Assembly: GCA_934045075.1 (NCBI GenBank)
Contig: OW203727.1
Coordinates: 10,882,001-10,946,000, forward strand
DNA: 64,000 bases
Direction of reading: 5' to 3'
Source: Yponomeuta sedellus
Taxonomy: Eukaryota > Arthropoda > Insecta > Lepidoptera > Yponomeutidae
Shown here: one piece after another, positions 10,906 to 21,075 of the stretch
Numbering within the stretch: position 1 is the first letter of the stretch
Layout: the number at the start of each line of letters is the position of its first letter
The notes under the pieces: model-generated
The model's database searches: none
Seen by the model: the letters and a program-made list of their open reading frames with translations, nothing else
What the model was told of the DNA's origin: nothing
Program-made: the position numbers and the translations under genes

Positions 10906-11704
10906 GACCAGTGAGATGGTTACGATAAAAAAGTAGATTCCACTGAAATCTCTTGAGACGGTGTTGAAGCCAGTTTATAAAAGAAAATGCAGTCATAGGT
11001 CGTATTTAACTCCGCTATAAGAGTGTTTTAGTAGAATCGCCTTTTTATAAATAACACTGTTACGGCCTTGTCTATAAAACACTATTCCTGTGAAGCACTC
11101 CTCAGGGGCACTTTATTTAATCTATAATTACATACGTATTTTTTTTGTGAAATCTCCACCACAGTAAGACCGTTACCGCCTCATTTACAAAAACACAATT
11201 CCTTAAAACACTCCAAAAACGCTCCTAAAATAGTCTGTCGTCGTGGAAATTTTACAAGGAAAAGACGTAACTACAGATTAAATAAAACGCCTTTAGGTAT
11301 GCTATAGTGGCATCGTGTTTTGATGAGACCGTTAGTGTTTGTCTGCCATGTAAAGAATAGATCGATATGTATGGTCATTTTGAAAGACATATGATTCTGA
11401 CAATTCTCTCCCTAAAAAGAGTACCTATTTTTCGCAGTGCGAGCAACCAATCGGTCTTATGATCATTTTATTATGTGGTAAAGTGGTAACTATTACTTAC
11501 AATTCACTCTTTATATAACTCCAATGATCGTCCGTCATGGCTTTGGTCATAGCAGTCAATAACAAAAGAACAGTTTCAACTCTATTTCTATCGAAAGTTT
11601 CAGCTTTGTTTTAATCGAAAATTTCAGCTTGGTTTAATCGAAAAACGCTTATTCGCTTAACCCAAGCCATACTGAAGAGGTACTGATATACAAGGGGCAT
11701 AAAT
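10906..11704. other. Unassigned DNA with a weak internal duplication
   Basis: Two diverged repeats occur around 11060-11125 and 11165-11245. Both contain ACACTATTCCT/ACACAATTCCTT-like blocks followed by CACTCC. A further relative lies at about 22750-22860 (ACACGATTCCTTAAAACACT). The nature is unknown and there are no genes. Confidence 0.4.
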
Positions 11705-12066
11705 ACCAATATACGATAACAACCCCTGCTGGGGCACGGGTCTCTTCCTGCATCGCAGGAAGGTTACGCCACACTCCACCACGGGGGCCAAATCCAGGTT
11801 GGCGGAGGATTGTAGGACAGTGACGGGCCTTACTGTCAGAAGTTATCAAGCCGCCCATGAGGCCTCTGACGTGGCTTAACGACTGCTATTACATGACAGA
11901 GGCACCAACGGCTTACATGCCTTGCGAAGCACCGAAGCGCTCGGAAAAATGCTACTAGCCGTAGTCACAGGACGATCACCCATCCTGCACCTGACCGCGC
12001 CTGTTGTTGCTTGACCTAAGTGGTTGGTTCCAATCACTCGGTTCGACTAGGCCACGAGCGCTTAAA
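11705..12066 (-). mobile_element. SINE-5S (copy 4), full length
   Basis: In antisense it runs from CCCCTGCTGGGGCACGGGTC through TCAGAAGTTATCAAGCCGCC to the 5S-like head CACCCATCCTGCACCTGACC..GTTGTTGCTTGACC and the 5' end GGCCACGAGCGCTT. At about 360 bp it is the best full-length reference with 59945-60298. The 3' end lacks poly-A and runs into GTTATCG-like sequence. Confidence 0.85.
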
Positions 12067-12544
12067 GTAAAAAAAAAAGAAAAAAGAAAACTTATTAAAT
12101 TGCCGAAGAATATCAACCATCACATAACACTATTGTCCTGGTCCTAAACTAGGATATCCTGAAGTTGAAATTTCTTTGATAATAACAGTTTATTTTAATT
12201 GACCTTCAACATAAATTGGGATATAAATGCAGTCAGAATGATAATTCTGTCTTTTTCAATCATTTGTATAGCGTTCTTTCGCCGCATGAAAACGTTACGC
12301 CGACCTGTCGAGGTACTTTTGTCGTATTTTATTTATTGCCTCGACTCCTTACGTCACGCCGCACCTATGTTGGGCCATTTCGCTGACCTTTAAGGCCACC
12401 CCTCACCACTTAGGCTGAATAGTTTGGGTCGCAGTAAATGGAAACAACTGCCTAATTCAGTTCAAGGCCTGAAATGTAGTAGAGGTTAGTTATACCTGAG
12501 ATATCCTTACTTAACCTCAAAGGTGGGCCATTGAGGCCGCTGAG
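12067..12544. other. Unassigned DNA
   Basis: An A/G-rich run (12068-12090) flanks the SINE-5S head. A 64-codon frame at 12199-12393 is unrecognised. Confidence 0.4.
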
Positions 12545-12768
12545 GTATGTTAACACTTCAGACACTAGGGTTTCTTCACGATGTTTTTATTTTCCCACGG
12601 TAAGCGTGTGGTATTGCTACAAGAACTTTACAAAATGTACATAACTCAATACACAAAGTCGGATTATACAGGTACATACCGGGATTTGAACCCACAACCT
12701 CCGGATAGTAAAACCGGCGTTCTACCGCTCTGCTCTCACCGCTCTTTGTCGTGGAAGTATGAGGATGG
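12545..12768 (-). mobile_element. SINE-D with tRNA-like head
   Basis: The minus strand has a tRNA-like head (12660-12768) with B box GGGTTCAAATCCCGG, then the common SINE-C/D body GGTATTGCTACAAG in antisense and TTTCTTCACGATG. The 3' body is absent. A similar order is seen at 27651 and 60848. Confidence 0.6.
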
Positions 12769-12881
12769 GGATGGAATGGATGTGAACAGTTTCATATTCG
12801 GCTCCTTTTTTTCTCTAACTTTCATTAATTCTTAAGAATAAAAATAAATAAATAATAATAAAATAAAAATATTTTATTTCG

Positions 12882-13128
12882 TTATCATCATCATCATCAA
12901 CCCATTATGTCCCCACTGAGGGGCACGGGTCTCTTCCCTGAGGAAGGTATAGGCCTTACTCCACCACGGGGTCCAAGTCCGGATTGGTGGAGGCTTGCAA
13001 GACTAGTGACTGTTCTTACTGTCAGAAGTTTTCAAGCCGCCCTAAGGCCTCTGACTTGGCTTAACGACTGCCATCTATCGACGGCAGTCGGCGCCAAGTG
13101 CTTAACGTGCCTTGCGAAGCAATTTCGT
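12882..13128 (-). mobile_element. SINE-5S (copy 5) with (GAT)n tail
   Basis: The sense strand ends in GGGTTGATGATGATGATGAT, a trinucleotide tail like that of the RTE LINE. The body contains TGGTGGAGTAAGGCC and CTGACAGTAAGAAC. The 5S-like head is truncated. Confidence 0.8.
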
Positions 13129-13642
13129 TTCCTTTGATTTCGTTATCAACTTAAGATTAGTTTTACACAGTGGTGGGGACTTTCTATTAAGTATATAGAC
13201 ACCTGTTTTCTTCTTCTTTGGCCCCTTTACCCCTCCGTGGAGTCTGGGGCACAAGGGCACCTGTACCAGGAATTATTGCTAGGTAGTTTATAAAGGTACC
13301 AATAGTTTCATAAAAGTGTTGTCGTTTATCTGAAGATAGGTGGTGCAGCTTATTTTTAAGGTTCCGTACTTTAAAAGCATAAATTTTCTATCAAGACTCT
13401 TTTCACTATTACTTGGAAGATACTGCTGAGTAGCCTACGAAATGAGCATCGCGAATCATTTACAAACACTAATATAATTATGTTACACCACGTGTATACT
13501 ATACCTATTAGACGAATTTTTCGGTTACGTTTTCTGCGATGTCTTTGCTGCGAACTTACGTGAGATCTTATTAGCTACTATACATGCGTGCATGAAAGAT
13601 TACGAGTGAAATAGAACTGACACCACTCAATAATAATTACAC
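13129..13642. other. Unassigned DNA
   Basis: No gene seen. GCATCGCGAATCATT at about 13447 also occurs in the fold-back family at 18090. Confidence 0.4.
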
Positions 13643-14095
13643 CTTTGCATCTACGTAGTGAGATGATTTATAGAGCGCCCAGTGGCACCTTCACTCACAC
13701 TAGATGGGTGAAAAAACCACTCAGACGGCTGTGCCTGGAACATTGGTTTTTAAATGGAGTAGGCTTGCCCAGCACCTATACCATCCTGACATCTTAGTCA
13801 GGCTAGCCACAGATGAGACAAGTCAATACGTGCGGTAAAGCGCTCGTGGCCTAGCGGAACCGAGTGATTGGAATCAATCACTTGGGTTAAGCAACAACAG
13901 GCGTGATTAGGTACTGGATGGGTGACCATCTGGTGAGCGCTTCCGTGCTTCGCGAAGCACGTTAAGCCGTTGGTTCCGGCTGTCATGTAATGGCAGTCGT
14001 TTAGTCAGAGGCCTTATGGCCGTGCCCCACCAGTGGGGACATATAAAGGGTTGATATCGAATACGTGCGGAGCACTATACCACTCATTGACTAAG
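13643..14095 (-). mobile_element. SINE-C, split by a SINE-5S insertion
   Basis: In antisense TGCATCTACGTAGTGAGATG, then CACTCACACTAGATGGGTG and CCCAGCACCTATACCATCCT match SINE-C. At 13835 it is interrupted by SINE-5S, and AATACGTGCGG is repeated on the far side (14060-14070), where SINE-C resumes for a few bases (AGC). Confidence 0.75.
13836..14059 (+). mobile_element. SINE-5S (copy 6), internally deleted, nested in SINE-C
   Basis: It opens with GCGCTCGTGGCCTAGCGGAA and a clear 5S-like C box TACTGGATGGGTGACC. Parts of the body are deleted: TGGCATTTTT is missing, and so is the block between GGCCTTATGG and CCGTGCCCC. It ends GGGTTGATATCG. The TSD is AATACGTGCGG, 11 bp and perfect (13825-13835 and 14060-14070). 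Confidence 0.85.
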
Positions 14096-14595
14096 TAGTA
14101 ATAAATAAATTGTAACGGTTGCAATATTATGTAAGGGAATAACTGTAAAGTAGTCAGCAAGGATCAGTAGTAATAACGTAAAAGATAATTGAAGTGCATA
14201 TGTAGGATTAAGAAGGCTATCTTGTCAATTAAGCACCTGAGACTATTGATAACAAAAGACATAGTTCCCTATATGGACTTCAAGTAGAAAATTATTCTAG
14301 GTGTCTTCTTCTACGTACTATGTAACTCAATAAGATACTTGAATCTTCATTCAGAAGTAGAAAAAATACGTAGATCATTAGATAAATCCTTTATAAAATA
14401 ACGTTGTGGTGATAGTGCATCGGTAGTGTGTAGTGTTGTGTTTTGTTTTTTGATAAATATTAATAAATTAGAAGTGAAACAATTCAAAGTATCAACCTAA
14501 TGTTGATATCCTGAGTAGAGACTTCTATGAGACTATTACTTTATATAAAAAATAAAATAAAAAATTGCCCATTTACTCGTATTACATTATTATTG
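14096..14595. other. Unassigned AT-rich DNA
   Basis: No gene or repeat recognised. Confidence 0.4.
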
Positions 14596-14995
14596 TTTAG
14601 GCGGTGGTAGCTCAGTGGGTAGAACCATGGACTGGCAAGCGAGAGCCCCAGGTTCGATCCCGAGTGCGGGCGTGTACCAATGACTTTGTTTAATTTCAAA
14701 GTTACGTACATTTGCGAAATTGTAGTCGCAATACCACACGCTAACGGTGAAGGAAAACATCGTGAGGAAACCCGCGGCTTGGTTGGCCCCGCACGTATTG
14801 ACTAGTCTTTCCTGTGGGCTAGGCCGACTAAGCTGTCAGGATGGTATAGGTGCTGGGCAAGCCTACACCATCTATAAAACCATGTCCCAGGCACTACACC
14901 CATCTAGTGTGAGTGAGGATGCCACCGGACGCTGTATAAATCATCTCATTAAGTAGATGCAAAAAGGCCAATATTATTATTATTATTATTGTTAC
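14596..14995 (+). mobile_element. SINE-C, full length
   Basis: The tRNA-like head has A box GTAGCTCAGTGGGTAGAA and B box GGTTCGATCCC. The shared C/D segment follows (GACTTTGTTTAATTTC, then GAAGGAAAACATCGTGAGGA). The SINE-C-specific body contains ATGGTATAGGTGCTGGGC, CATCTAGTGTGAGTGAGGAT and AAATCATCTCATTAAGTAG. It ends with a (TAT)n tail at about 14971-14990. The 69-codon frame at 14747-14956 is read-through. Confidence 0.8.
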
Positions 14996-15189
14996 ACAAA
15001 AATAAAAAATTGTTAGGCTAGCTGGAAGAATGTTATATTAATTCCGTTAATATTAATATATAATAATTCCGCTTTTGCACGTAATTTTTAAAACATCCTG
15101 TGTACTTTAAGTTTTTGTTACAGTTTTTTTTATGCGCAATAAAGTGAAACAAACTTGCATGCCTTAGTGAAATTCTCAATTCAGGCACC

Positions 15190-15680
15190 CGTGATTAACA
15201 ATTTCTACGAGTGTTATATGCAAAAAAAAATTACGGAAAAGGAACACCTGTACTTGCCGGTAGTGTTAGGTTAAAATCAAATGATTGACAATTTTTACGA
15301 GTGTTACCAAAATATGCAAAAAAGAGCTCAAAAGTGAATAATACACTATACTTGCCAGTATAACGCAAGTGGATGGAATATTCCTAAGAGCTTTGAATCA
15401 CAACAAACAGGACTTTTGTTTGTTTTTTTCCAGTGTCTATATAATTATCATTACACTACCGGTTAGGTTATAATATAATCAAATGGCCAACCACTTTTAG
15501 GAGTGTTACCATAGTATGCAAAAAAAACTGTACAAAAGGAATACCTACACTATACTTGCCGGTTGTATTACGTAAGTAGATGGAATATTCCAAGGAGCTT
15601 TGAATCACAGATAACAGTGTTATATTTATGTTCAAACAGGACTTTTATTTGTTTTTTCCAGTGTCTATATTAAACGATTT
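15190..15680. repeat. Diverged tandem repeat, period about 200 bp
   Basis: Two to two-and-a-half units share GAGTGTTACCA..ATGCAAAAAA, ACTATACTTGCC, GTGGATGGAATATTCC/GTAGATGGAATATTCC, GAGCTTTGAATCACA and CAGGACTTTT..TTTTTTCCAGTGTCTATAT. The partial first unit begins near 15205. It is non-coding; divergence between units suggests age. Confidence 0.75.
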
Positions 15681-16333
15681 ATTGCGCGGAATCTTGAATT
15701 AATTATATTTCGCTTTCATAATTATCATAACTCAGCCGAGATAGGAGTTCCAATCATTGCATGCCGCGCTGAAATATCCGATGTTCGATGATATTTTATT
15801 CACCTAGGTTGCGAAGTGATATTAGAGGGCTTGGCCTTTCGTGCCATGCTGAAAATCGATGGTGTTGACGCAAATTTGTTCTAATAGCGAAATAGATATA
15901 CCTATACAACGTGGTATAGGTAGATTTTTGACGTGAAAAAGTAAACGGCAGTAAGGGGTCGCTTGCTAAAACCGCATGCACTAAAAGCATGTCGCCTTAG
16001 CGAAGGCGATAACTATATAACTACGTGTCGTATGCTATTCATTTCAAATCGTTGAGTAGAGCCATTTCATAGATTCTTTCGATTCGTCCCGCTAGATGGT
16101 GCTATTGCCACGTTGCGTAGTTTGAGCTGAAAATTAACGCTTACGTTTCACGTTAAGGCGCTGCGGGATGCTACAAGCGCCACCAATGAATAAAACATAA
16201 CTTGTTTTATAGCACCACGAAACGCCTTAAGCTAACGGCCGTGTAGCCCCATCCGATTTATAAGACAGTAAAAATAATATAATACTACGCCTTATAATTG
16301 TCACAAGTTGTGCCCTCGACTACCATTTAAATT
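15681..16333. other. Unassigned DNA with a dispersed repeat
   Basis: At 16149-16213 AAGGCGCTGCGGGATGCTA and ATAACTTGTTTTATA match, in opposite orientation, 25374-25432. The rest is unassigned. A 64-codon frame at 15796-15990 (minus) is unrecognised. Confidence 0.45.
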
Positions 16334-16408
16334 TTCTTTCACCATTTAAAATAGACATTAGCCTATAATGTAGTTATAGGCTAATGTCTATTTTAAATGG
16401 TGAAAGAA
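16334..16408. repeat. Perfect palindrome, 34-bp arms
   Basis: Arms 16334-16367 and 16375-16408 are exact complements, with spacer ATGTAGT. The inner part reads TAGACATTAGCCTATA. No homologous single copy was seen nearby. It looks like a very short, recent fold-back insertion or a hairpin-mediated duplication. Confidence 0.9.
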
Positions 16409-16888
16409 TTTTTGAAATCATAGAAATACCTGCGAAGATTACCACGACGTACAAATATATATATGTATATGAATTTAAAAACTTTTTCTCTTTATATTAG
16501 GTATTAATTTAGATAAGTGTCTTTTCCGAGAAGTGATGGACGTCACCAATAAGATTGCTCTTTTTTTTGTAAAATATCGGTTGTTAATTTTACCACCGAC
16601 CTTTTCAAAAGCCACGTATGTTTGGCATCATTATGAATATTTGTAAAGTGCAATAGAGGTCTCACTGGAGAAATTCGGACTTTTGGGAGTTTTCAATTTT
16701 TGATACAATCTTGAAAGTTGACGCCTATGAAAAATACAAAAATAAAAATATTTTTGTGCTTAGTGGAAGTAGCTTCAATATTGTGGAGACGGTTTTAATT
16801 TTGATTTAGCTCTATTTTAATAACAGTTCGTATAATATATTTGTTCAATAGAGTCAAATTAGTACAGTACTGATAGTTTCGTTGAGAC
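16409..16888. other. Unassigned AT-rich DNA
   Basis: No gene or repeat recognised. Confidence 0.4.
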
Positions 16889-17052
16889 TTTGGTAGTCTA
16901 CTAAACCAATCGCATTCCATCGATATAACCCGTGCAACTTAACTCAGCGTCTCGCGCAATTCAATCTTCTTCGCGAGAGATGCCTATTTATTTTACGCGG
17001 GTTATACAATTGGAATGACATTGTCCTGCTTTTGCTTAGTAGACTACCAAAT
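16889..17052. mobile_element. MITE with TTTGGTAGTCTACTAA ends
   Basis: Outer inverted repeat TTTGGTAGTCTACTAA is matched at 17036-17051. A second inner inverted pair is ATTCCATCGATATAACCCG against CGGGTTATACAATTGGAAT. It is non-coding, of unknown superfamily, and seen once. Confidence 0.65.
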
Positions 17053-17102
17053 AGAGACAAATAATACCTATCGACGCGCTTATCTGTATCTTAGTACCTG
17101 AA

Positions 17103-17212
17103 CTCAGATTTTTTCTAAGCAAATACTTAAGTAGCGTTCTGTCACGCTCTTTTCTGGGAAGTTCAAAGAGGCAGCACTTAGCGAAATTTTAAATTCAGAA
17201 ATTGGCCTCGCT
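17103..17212 (+). mobile_element. MITE family F, copy 1
   Basis: AAGCAAATACTTAAGTAGCG, then TTCTGTCACGCTCTTT and AAATTCAGAAATTGGCCTC are shared with 56713-56853 (same orientation) and 26816-26952 (opposite). The ends are inverted versions of TTCTGAATT(G/T)A. Confidence 0.65.
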
Positions 17213-17339
17213 GAAGCAACAATTACGCTTGGCCTCTGTCCTTTTCATCACGCATTTATTCTGAGTGTACTTATGTAACTATTTCTACAGGAACTCCTGT
17301 AGTTTTTACTTGAGTGATTATTCATATATTTATTTAATT

Positions 17340-17525
17340 AACAGGCACATACATTGTTTCTGATCCCACACTCGGATACCCTGTGTCGAGGGAACCGGAA
17401 ACAACGACATCACAAACATGTAAACATCCAAGACCTGGGTTTTTTTTGTCCCCAGCCGGGCTTCGAACCCGGGACTTCTTGCATGGGAATCAGATCCGCT
17501 ACCGCTACGCCACAGAGGTCGTCAA
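17340..17525 (-). mobile_element. SINE-Gly (antisense)
   Basis: Antisense body ACATACATTGTTTCTGATCC and ACAACGACATCACAAACATG lead to a head with CTTCGAACCCGGGACTTCTT and CCGCTACCGCTACGCCACAG. It is homologous to 10556-10770. Both 60-62-codon frames across it are read-through. Confidence 0.75.
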
Positions 17526-17774
17526 TTTTATCATTCTATTGAAAAAACTATACTACGTATATTAAACTCTATGTCTTGGTTGGTATGTATTGCACATCAC
17601 ACTTAGTACGTCGAAGCCATTAAGGGGGTATCCTATTAAGTCTTATCAGTATGCACAGGGATCGTTAAGTGCAGAGTGATCTTTTAAATCCCTTCAGGTA
17701 CCTGCATATAATGTTGCTCCATAAAGAGTTTAAGGGGAAGTTACATAACAAACTCCACTTTTTTCATGTTGCCT

Positions 17775-17935
17775 ATAAACGTCTGCAGGGCACAGGCCTT
17801 CTCTCAGAGATAGTGGATTTAGTTACCATGCGTGCCCATCGCGGAGTGGCAATTTCAAGACATCCCCAGACTGAAGGTTTCCTCACGATGTTTTCCTTCA
17901 CAGTTAGCGAGTGGTATTGCTTTTAGAACTTCACC
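17775..17935 (-). mobile_element. SINE-D (antisense)
   Basis: GGCACAGGCCTTCTCTCAGA, CGTGCCCATCGCGGAGTGGC, TTTCCTCACGATGTTTTCCT and GAGTGGTATTGC are the antisense SINE-D body as at 60848 and 27651. The tRNA-like head is missing. Confidence 0.7.
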
Positions 17936-18039
17936 ACCTCCACTTTTGTCCAAGGAAAATAATCGTCCGTCACGTAACAACGTTTTTTACTTACGGATGC
18001 GATCTAGTGATACGAGTATCCTTGTTTAGAAAAACTAAC

Positions 18040-18300
18040 GATTTTGTAATTTCTAAATAATCGTGATTTGACCCGTTTAATATATAACTATGTATGAGTA
18101 TCGCGAATCATTAAAAAATACTTTGTCCTATTTTCTAAGGTTAACACGAGCAGTAGACATAATTAAAACTTTTTTTATACGGATTTTAGTCGTTTATTGG
18201 ATGTCATCCGAGACCACGGCACCTGAAAAAGTGCCGAAACGTCGGAAAATTGTAAAAATGTAATAAACGAGTAAAATCCGTATAAAACAGTTTCAATTAA
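18040..18300. mobile_element. Fold-back repeat with TATACGGATTTTA arms (copy 1)
   Basis: Arms 18161-18198 and 18262-18298 are near-complementary (TTTATACGGATTTTAGTCGT against ACGAGTAAAATCCGTATAAA). Between them lie ACCACGGCACCTG and GTGCCGAAACGTCGG. The upstream part (GTGATTTGACCCGTTTAATA) recurs at 49795 and 52365. A second copy with the same core is at 42091-42260. It is non-coding. Confidence 0.65.
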
Positions 18301-18676
18301 ATACTTTGTCATTAATTGTAAACTAAACATCATAATTTAGTCAAAACTATACCAGGTTATTTTGTGTTACTGTCAAAAGTTCTTTCAGTAGATTCGACAG
18401 GTTTTCGCTCTTGAAAATGTATCTGAATAGTTATCATTTTACTACGTTCTACAGATGTGATATACTACACTAGTAGTCTCTCTCTATACCTACAGACTGG
18501 TAGATTAAAATATTAAATTAATTTGATATTGCTAAAATTATGCTCGAAGTTCAATGCCGTCAAGTTGATTGCGAGGATACGCTTATAAGCATACAGTCGT
18601 ATACTAGACGTGGCTAATTGTACGTAATGTAGGAAAAAATATTAACTAAAACTTTCGTAAGCACAACACATTGTAG

Positions 18677-18749
18677 ACTTTTAGTCCGGATTTACTTACG
18701 GGTGTTGTTATATCAGAAAAACACCCGTAAGTAAATCCGGACTAAAAGT
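18677..18749. repeat. Perfect palindrome, 29-bp arms
   Basis: Arms 18677-18705 and 18721-18749 are exact complements (outer end ACTTTTAGTCCGGATTTACT), with a 15-base spacer. Non-coding and single copy here. Confidence 0.9.
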
Positions 18750-18828
18750 ACACAAAAATATTAACCGTGTATTTTGTCTATATATGTCGTTGATTTTTTA
18801 CTCTAAATAAGTAACACAGAGATTATTG

Positions 18829-18960
18829 TAAGGAGGTCTGATTAGCCAGAGTTCGCGGGTTCGAAGCCCGGCATGGGCGGAATTGTTAGCCTCTAAATAG
18901 GTTTTTGAAATTGTCCTCAGCACGTGTTAGTGCAACAAAAAGAATATAATCTAAACATCT
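18829..18960 (+). mobile_element. SINE-A, 5'-truncated at the anticodon arm
   Basis: It begins at GATTAGCCAGAG, the 3' side of the tRNA-like anticodon arm, and continues with B box GGTTCGAAGCCC, GCCTCTAAATAGGTTTTT and tail CAGCACGTGTTAGTGCAA. The head upstream of the anticodon arm is absent. Confidence 0.75.
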
Positions 18961-19530
18961 CCGTTGTATTTGTTATCTGTGAGGAATGTACTTGAAAATG
19001 TAAAATGTTATATTTTGAGGGCTGTGCCGTTGAATAAATGTTTTACCTATCTATCTAATTAGCCACGTCGTTGTTAGCGCTGAATAACATTATTTTCATA
19101 ACAGTGACTTCTCGTTAAACATGCAAATGATAAGACCGAGTCGTAGACGCATTGTTTGATCGACTTTATCTCAATCGCTCGCACACGTATTGACAAGGCC
19201 ACTGCACAGCCTGTTTGTTCATCTCCGTGGCGAACAATAACCATATTTTTATCCAAGGATCATCATTAATTATACCCTCAGTCGGCTCATTGTGATCGAT
19301 GGATACCGCTAAAGGTCTAGAAAATAAGCCATTTTATTTAGCATAATAAAATTTGACGAATCTTTTCTTGTCCCACTTAAATCGTCTCGGCAAGAAACAG
19401 TGAAAAACGAAAAGCATTTTGTTTCTTCATTACACGGCGCGATCTTTTCGAAAACGGGAATAAATAAAAAAAACAGTCTTGTTCTCGTTGTCCACCTCTG
19501 GCTGTATAGTACTTAAATAAAAAATGTATT
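18961..19530. other. Unassigned DNA
   Basis: GTTGAATAAATGTTTTACCT at about 19030 resembles a LINE or SINE 3' end. Nothing else is recognised. Confidence 0.4.
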
Positions 19531-19697
19531 ATACTATTTTTATTTTTAATGCACTAGCCCGTGCTAAGGAACAAATTTAAAAACCTATTTAAACCCGCAA
19601 CCTCTGGCTATCCGTGCCAGAGGTTGGCACGGATAGCCAGAGGTTGCGGGTTCGAATCCCGGCATGGGTGAAATTTTTAGCCTCTAAATAGGTTTTT
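19531..19697. mobile_element. Fold-back (inverted dimer) SINE-A
   Basis: The left part is antisense SINE-A 3' tail (AATGCACTAGCCCGTGCTAA) through AACCCGCAACC..GTGCCA (arm 19592-19619). After 5 bases the exact complement follows (19625-19652), then the sense 3' half to AGGTTTTT. The junction lies in the tRNA anticodon arm. The whole is bounded by one direct repeat AAAAAATGTATT (19519-19530 and 19698-19709), so it inserted as a single unit. Confidence 0.8.
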
Positions 19698-19702
19698 AAA
19701 AA

Positions 19703-19850
19703 ATGTATTTTTGTATTTGTATTTATACTTTATTGCACGCGAAAAACACAAAAAAGAAATAAAAATTAAGAAAAAAAATGTGCAAAGGCGAGCTTATCTT
19801 TGTGAGAGATTTCTTCCAGGAAACCTTGGGGAGTCGGAGGGGAGATGTGA
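19703..19850 (-). repeat. LINE-1-like 3' tail (copy 4) with hairpin
   Basis: Complement-sense 3' end with TGCAAAGGCGAGC, the TTTATTGCAC signal and an ATTAAG block. It is closest to the complete LINE at 30861-35484. Hairpin ATCTT-tgtga-GAGAT (five pairs, one wobble) lies where LINE-1 has ATTTC-aaaa-GAAAT. A 68-codon frame here is an artefact. Confidence 0.7.
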
Positions 19851-20640
19851 AAGAGGTCTATGCCTAATTGGCCAACCAAATTTAGTGTATTTGCTCAAAT
19901 GTCACAATTATGGGTAACTCAAACTTCCCATAATTCTGTTCACAAACCTTCTAGTTAATTTCAAGGGCATAGTTTGACCAGTTACTAAACCTAGCATGTA
20001 GAGAAAAAAACGTGAAAAACAAGATTAAATTCAGCACACCCATGACATTTATTGATATAAATAAGTTAAAATAACATAGAAATGCAAATCAAATAGTTGC
20101 ACAGCTACATAACTTCAATTAAGATAAAACGCAGTAAAAGCAAGCAAGAACAAGGTATTTGCATGGAAAAAGAGCAACAAGGCAATCCATTGACAACTTG
20201 TGGCAACACTCTAACATGAATGGCTCCGTGAACAAAACGAAGCGACGCGCGTGATTTTTGTTTAGTTAGCAATCACGATCGTTTAACACCTGCTCCTGCG
20301 CAGTTATCTGCAAGCCCTTTTAGAGTTCCACAAATCAATAATTTAAAAGCCACACTTATGAAAAAAGTTATTCTGGATCTGGCTTATTACTTTAAACAAG
20401 CTTTCTTGTAAATATCTATGAGGCTATACACAATTCCTAGAAGTAATATATCTAAATTAGGAAATCGCGTGTGTTCTAAGTTAGAATCCTGTTCTTATCC
20501 TGATAAGGACATTTTTGTCCGCTTTTTTACGTTTATTTTTTATAATACGACCCCGTATCCGTCATCCTATGTCTAAACTACAATTGTCTTCTTCGGGATG
20601 AATGAATCCTAAAGAAGACAAAGACCGTTTAAATTATCCA
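19851..20640. other. Unassigned DNA
   Basis: No gene or repeat recognised. Confidence 0.4.
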
Positions 20641-20735
20641 AAATGAAGATAAGATAAGAATATTCTTTATTGTACACCAGAGCACATATTATAAAACATG
20701 TAAAGATACAAAGTACAATCGGCAGCCCACGCAGC
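20641..20735 (-). repeat. Detached LINE 3' tail (copy 5), truncated
   Basis: AAGATAAGATAAGAATATTC, TTTATTGTACACCAGAG and GTACAATCGGCAGCCC match copies 2 and 8. It breaks off before the hairpin. Confidence 0.65.
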
Positions 20736-20782
20736 AAATGAACAAACAGAACAGAAAATAAGTAACTACCTACGTAGTTTAC

Positions 20783-20960
20783 TAAAGCCGAGTCCAGACG
20801 CGTGTACTATGTAATGTAATATGACGTGTAATTTACTGCGAATCCTGCGTGTAGACGCAGTAGGAGCATTACATGTATCGCTCGTAGTGCCGTCTGCACA
20901 CACGGTTCGCATTACTCCTTAGATTACGTTAGACGTTACACGCGTCTGGACCCGGCTTAA
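20783..20960. mobile_element. PIF/Harbinger-like MITE with TAA duplications
   Basis: TAA flanks both ends. Terminal inverted repeats AGCCGAGTCCAGACGCGTGT and AGCCGGGTCCAGACGCGTGT differ at one position. The interior is non-coding, with CATTAC/GTAATG-rich segments. A 3-bp T(A/T)A duplication is the PIF/Harbinger signature. Confidence 0.7.
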
Positions 20961-21075
20961 ATACGTATACTCGTATATGTGTTACAAAGAAAGTAAGCGA
21001 GGGAAGCTCGGTCACCCAGCTGCAAATATTAATTTAATAGCATATTTTAAACTTTCGCGACTTGTACACATAGTT

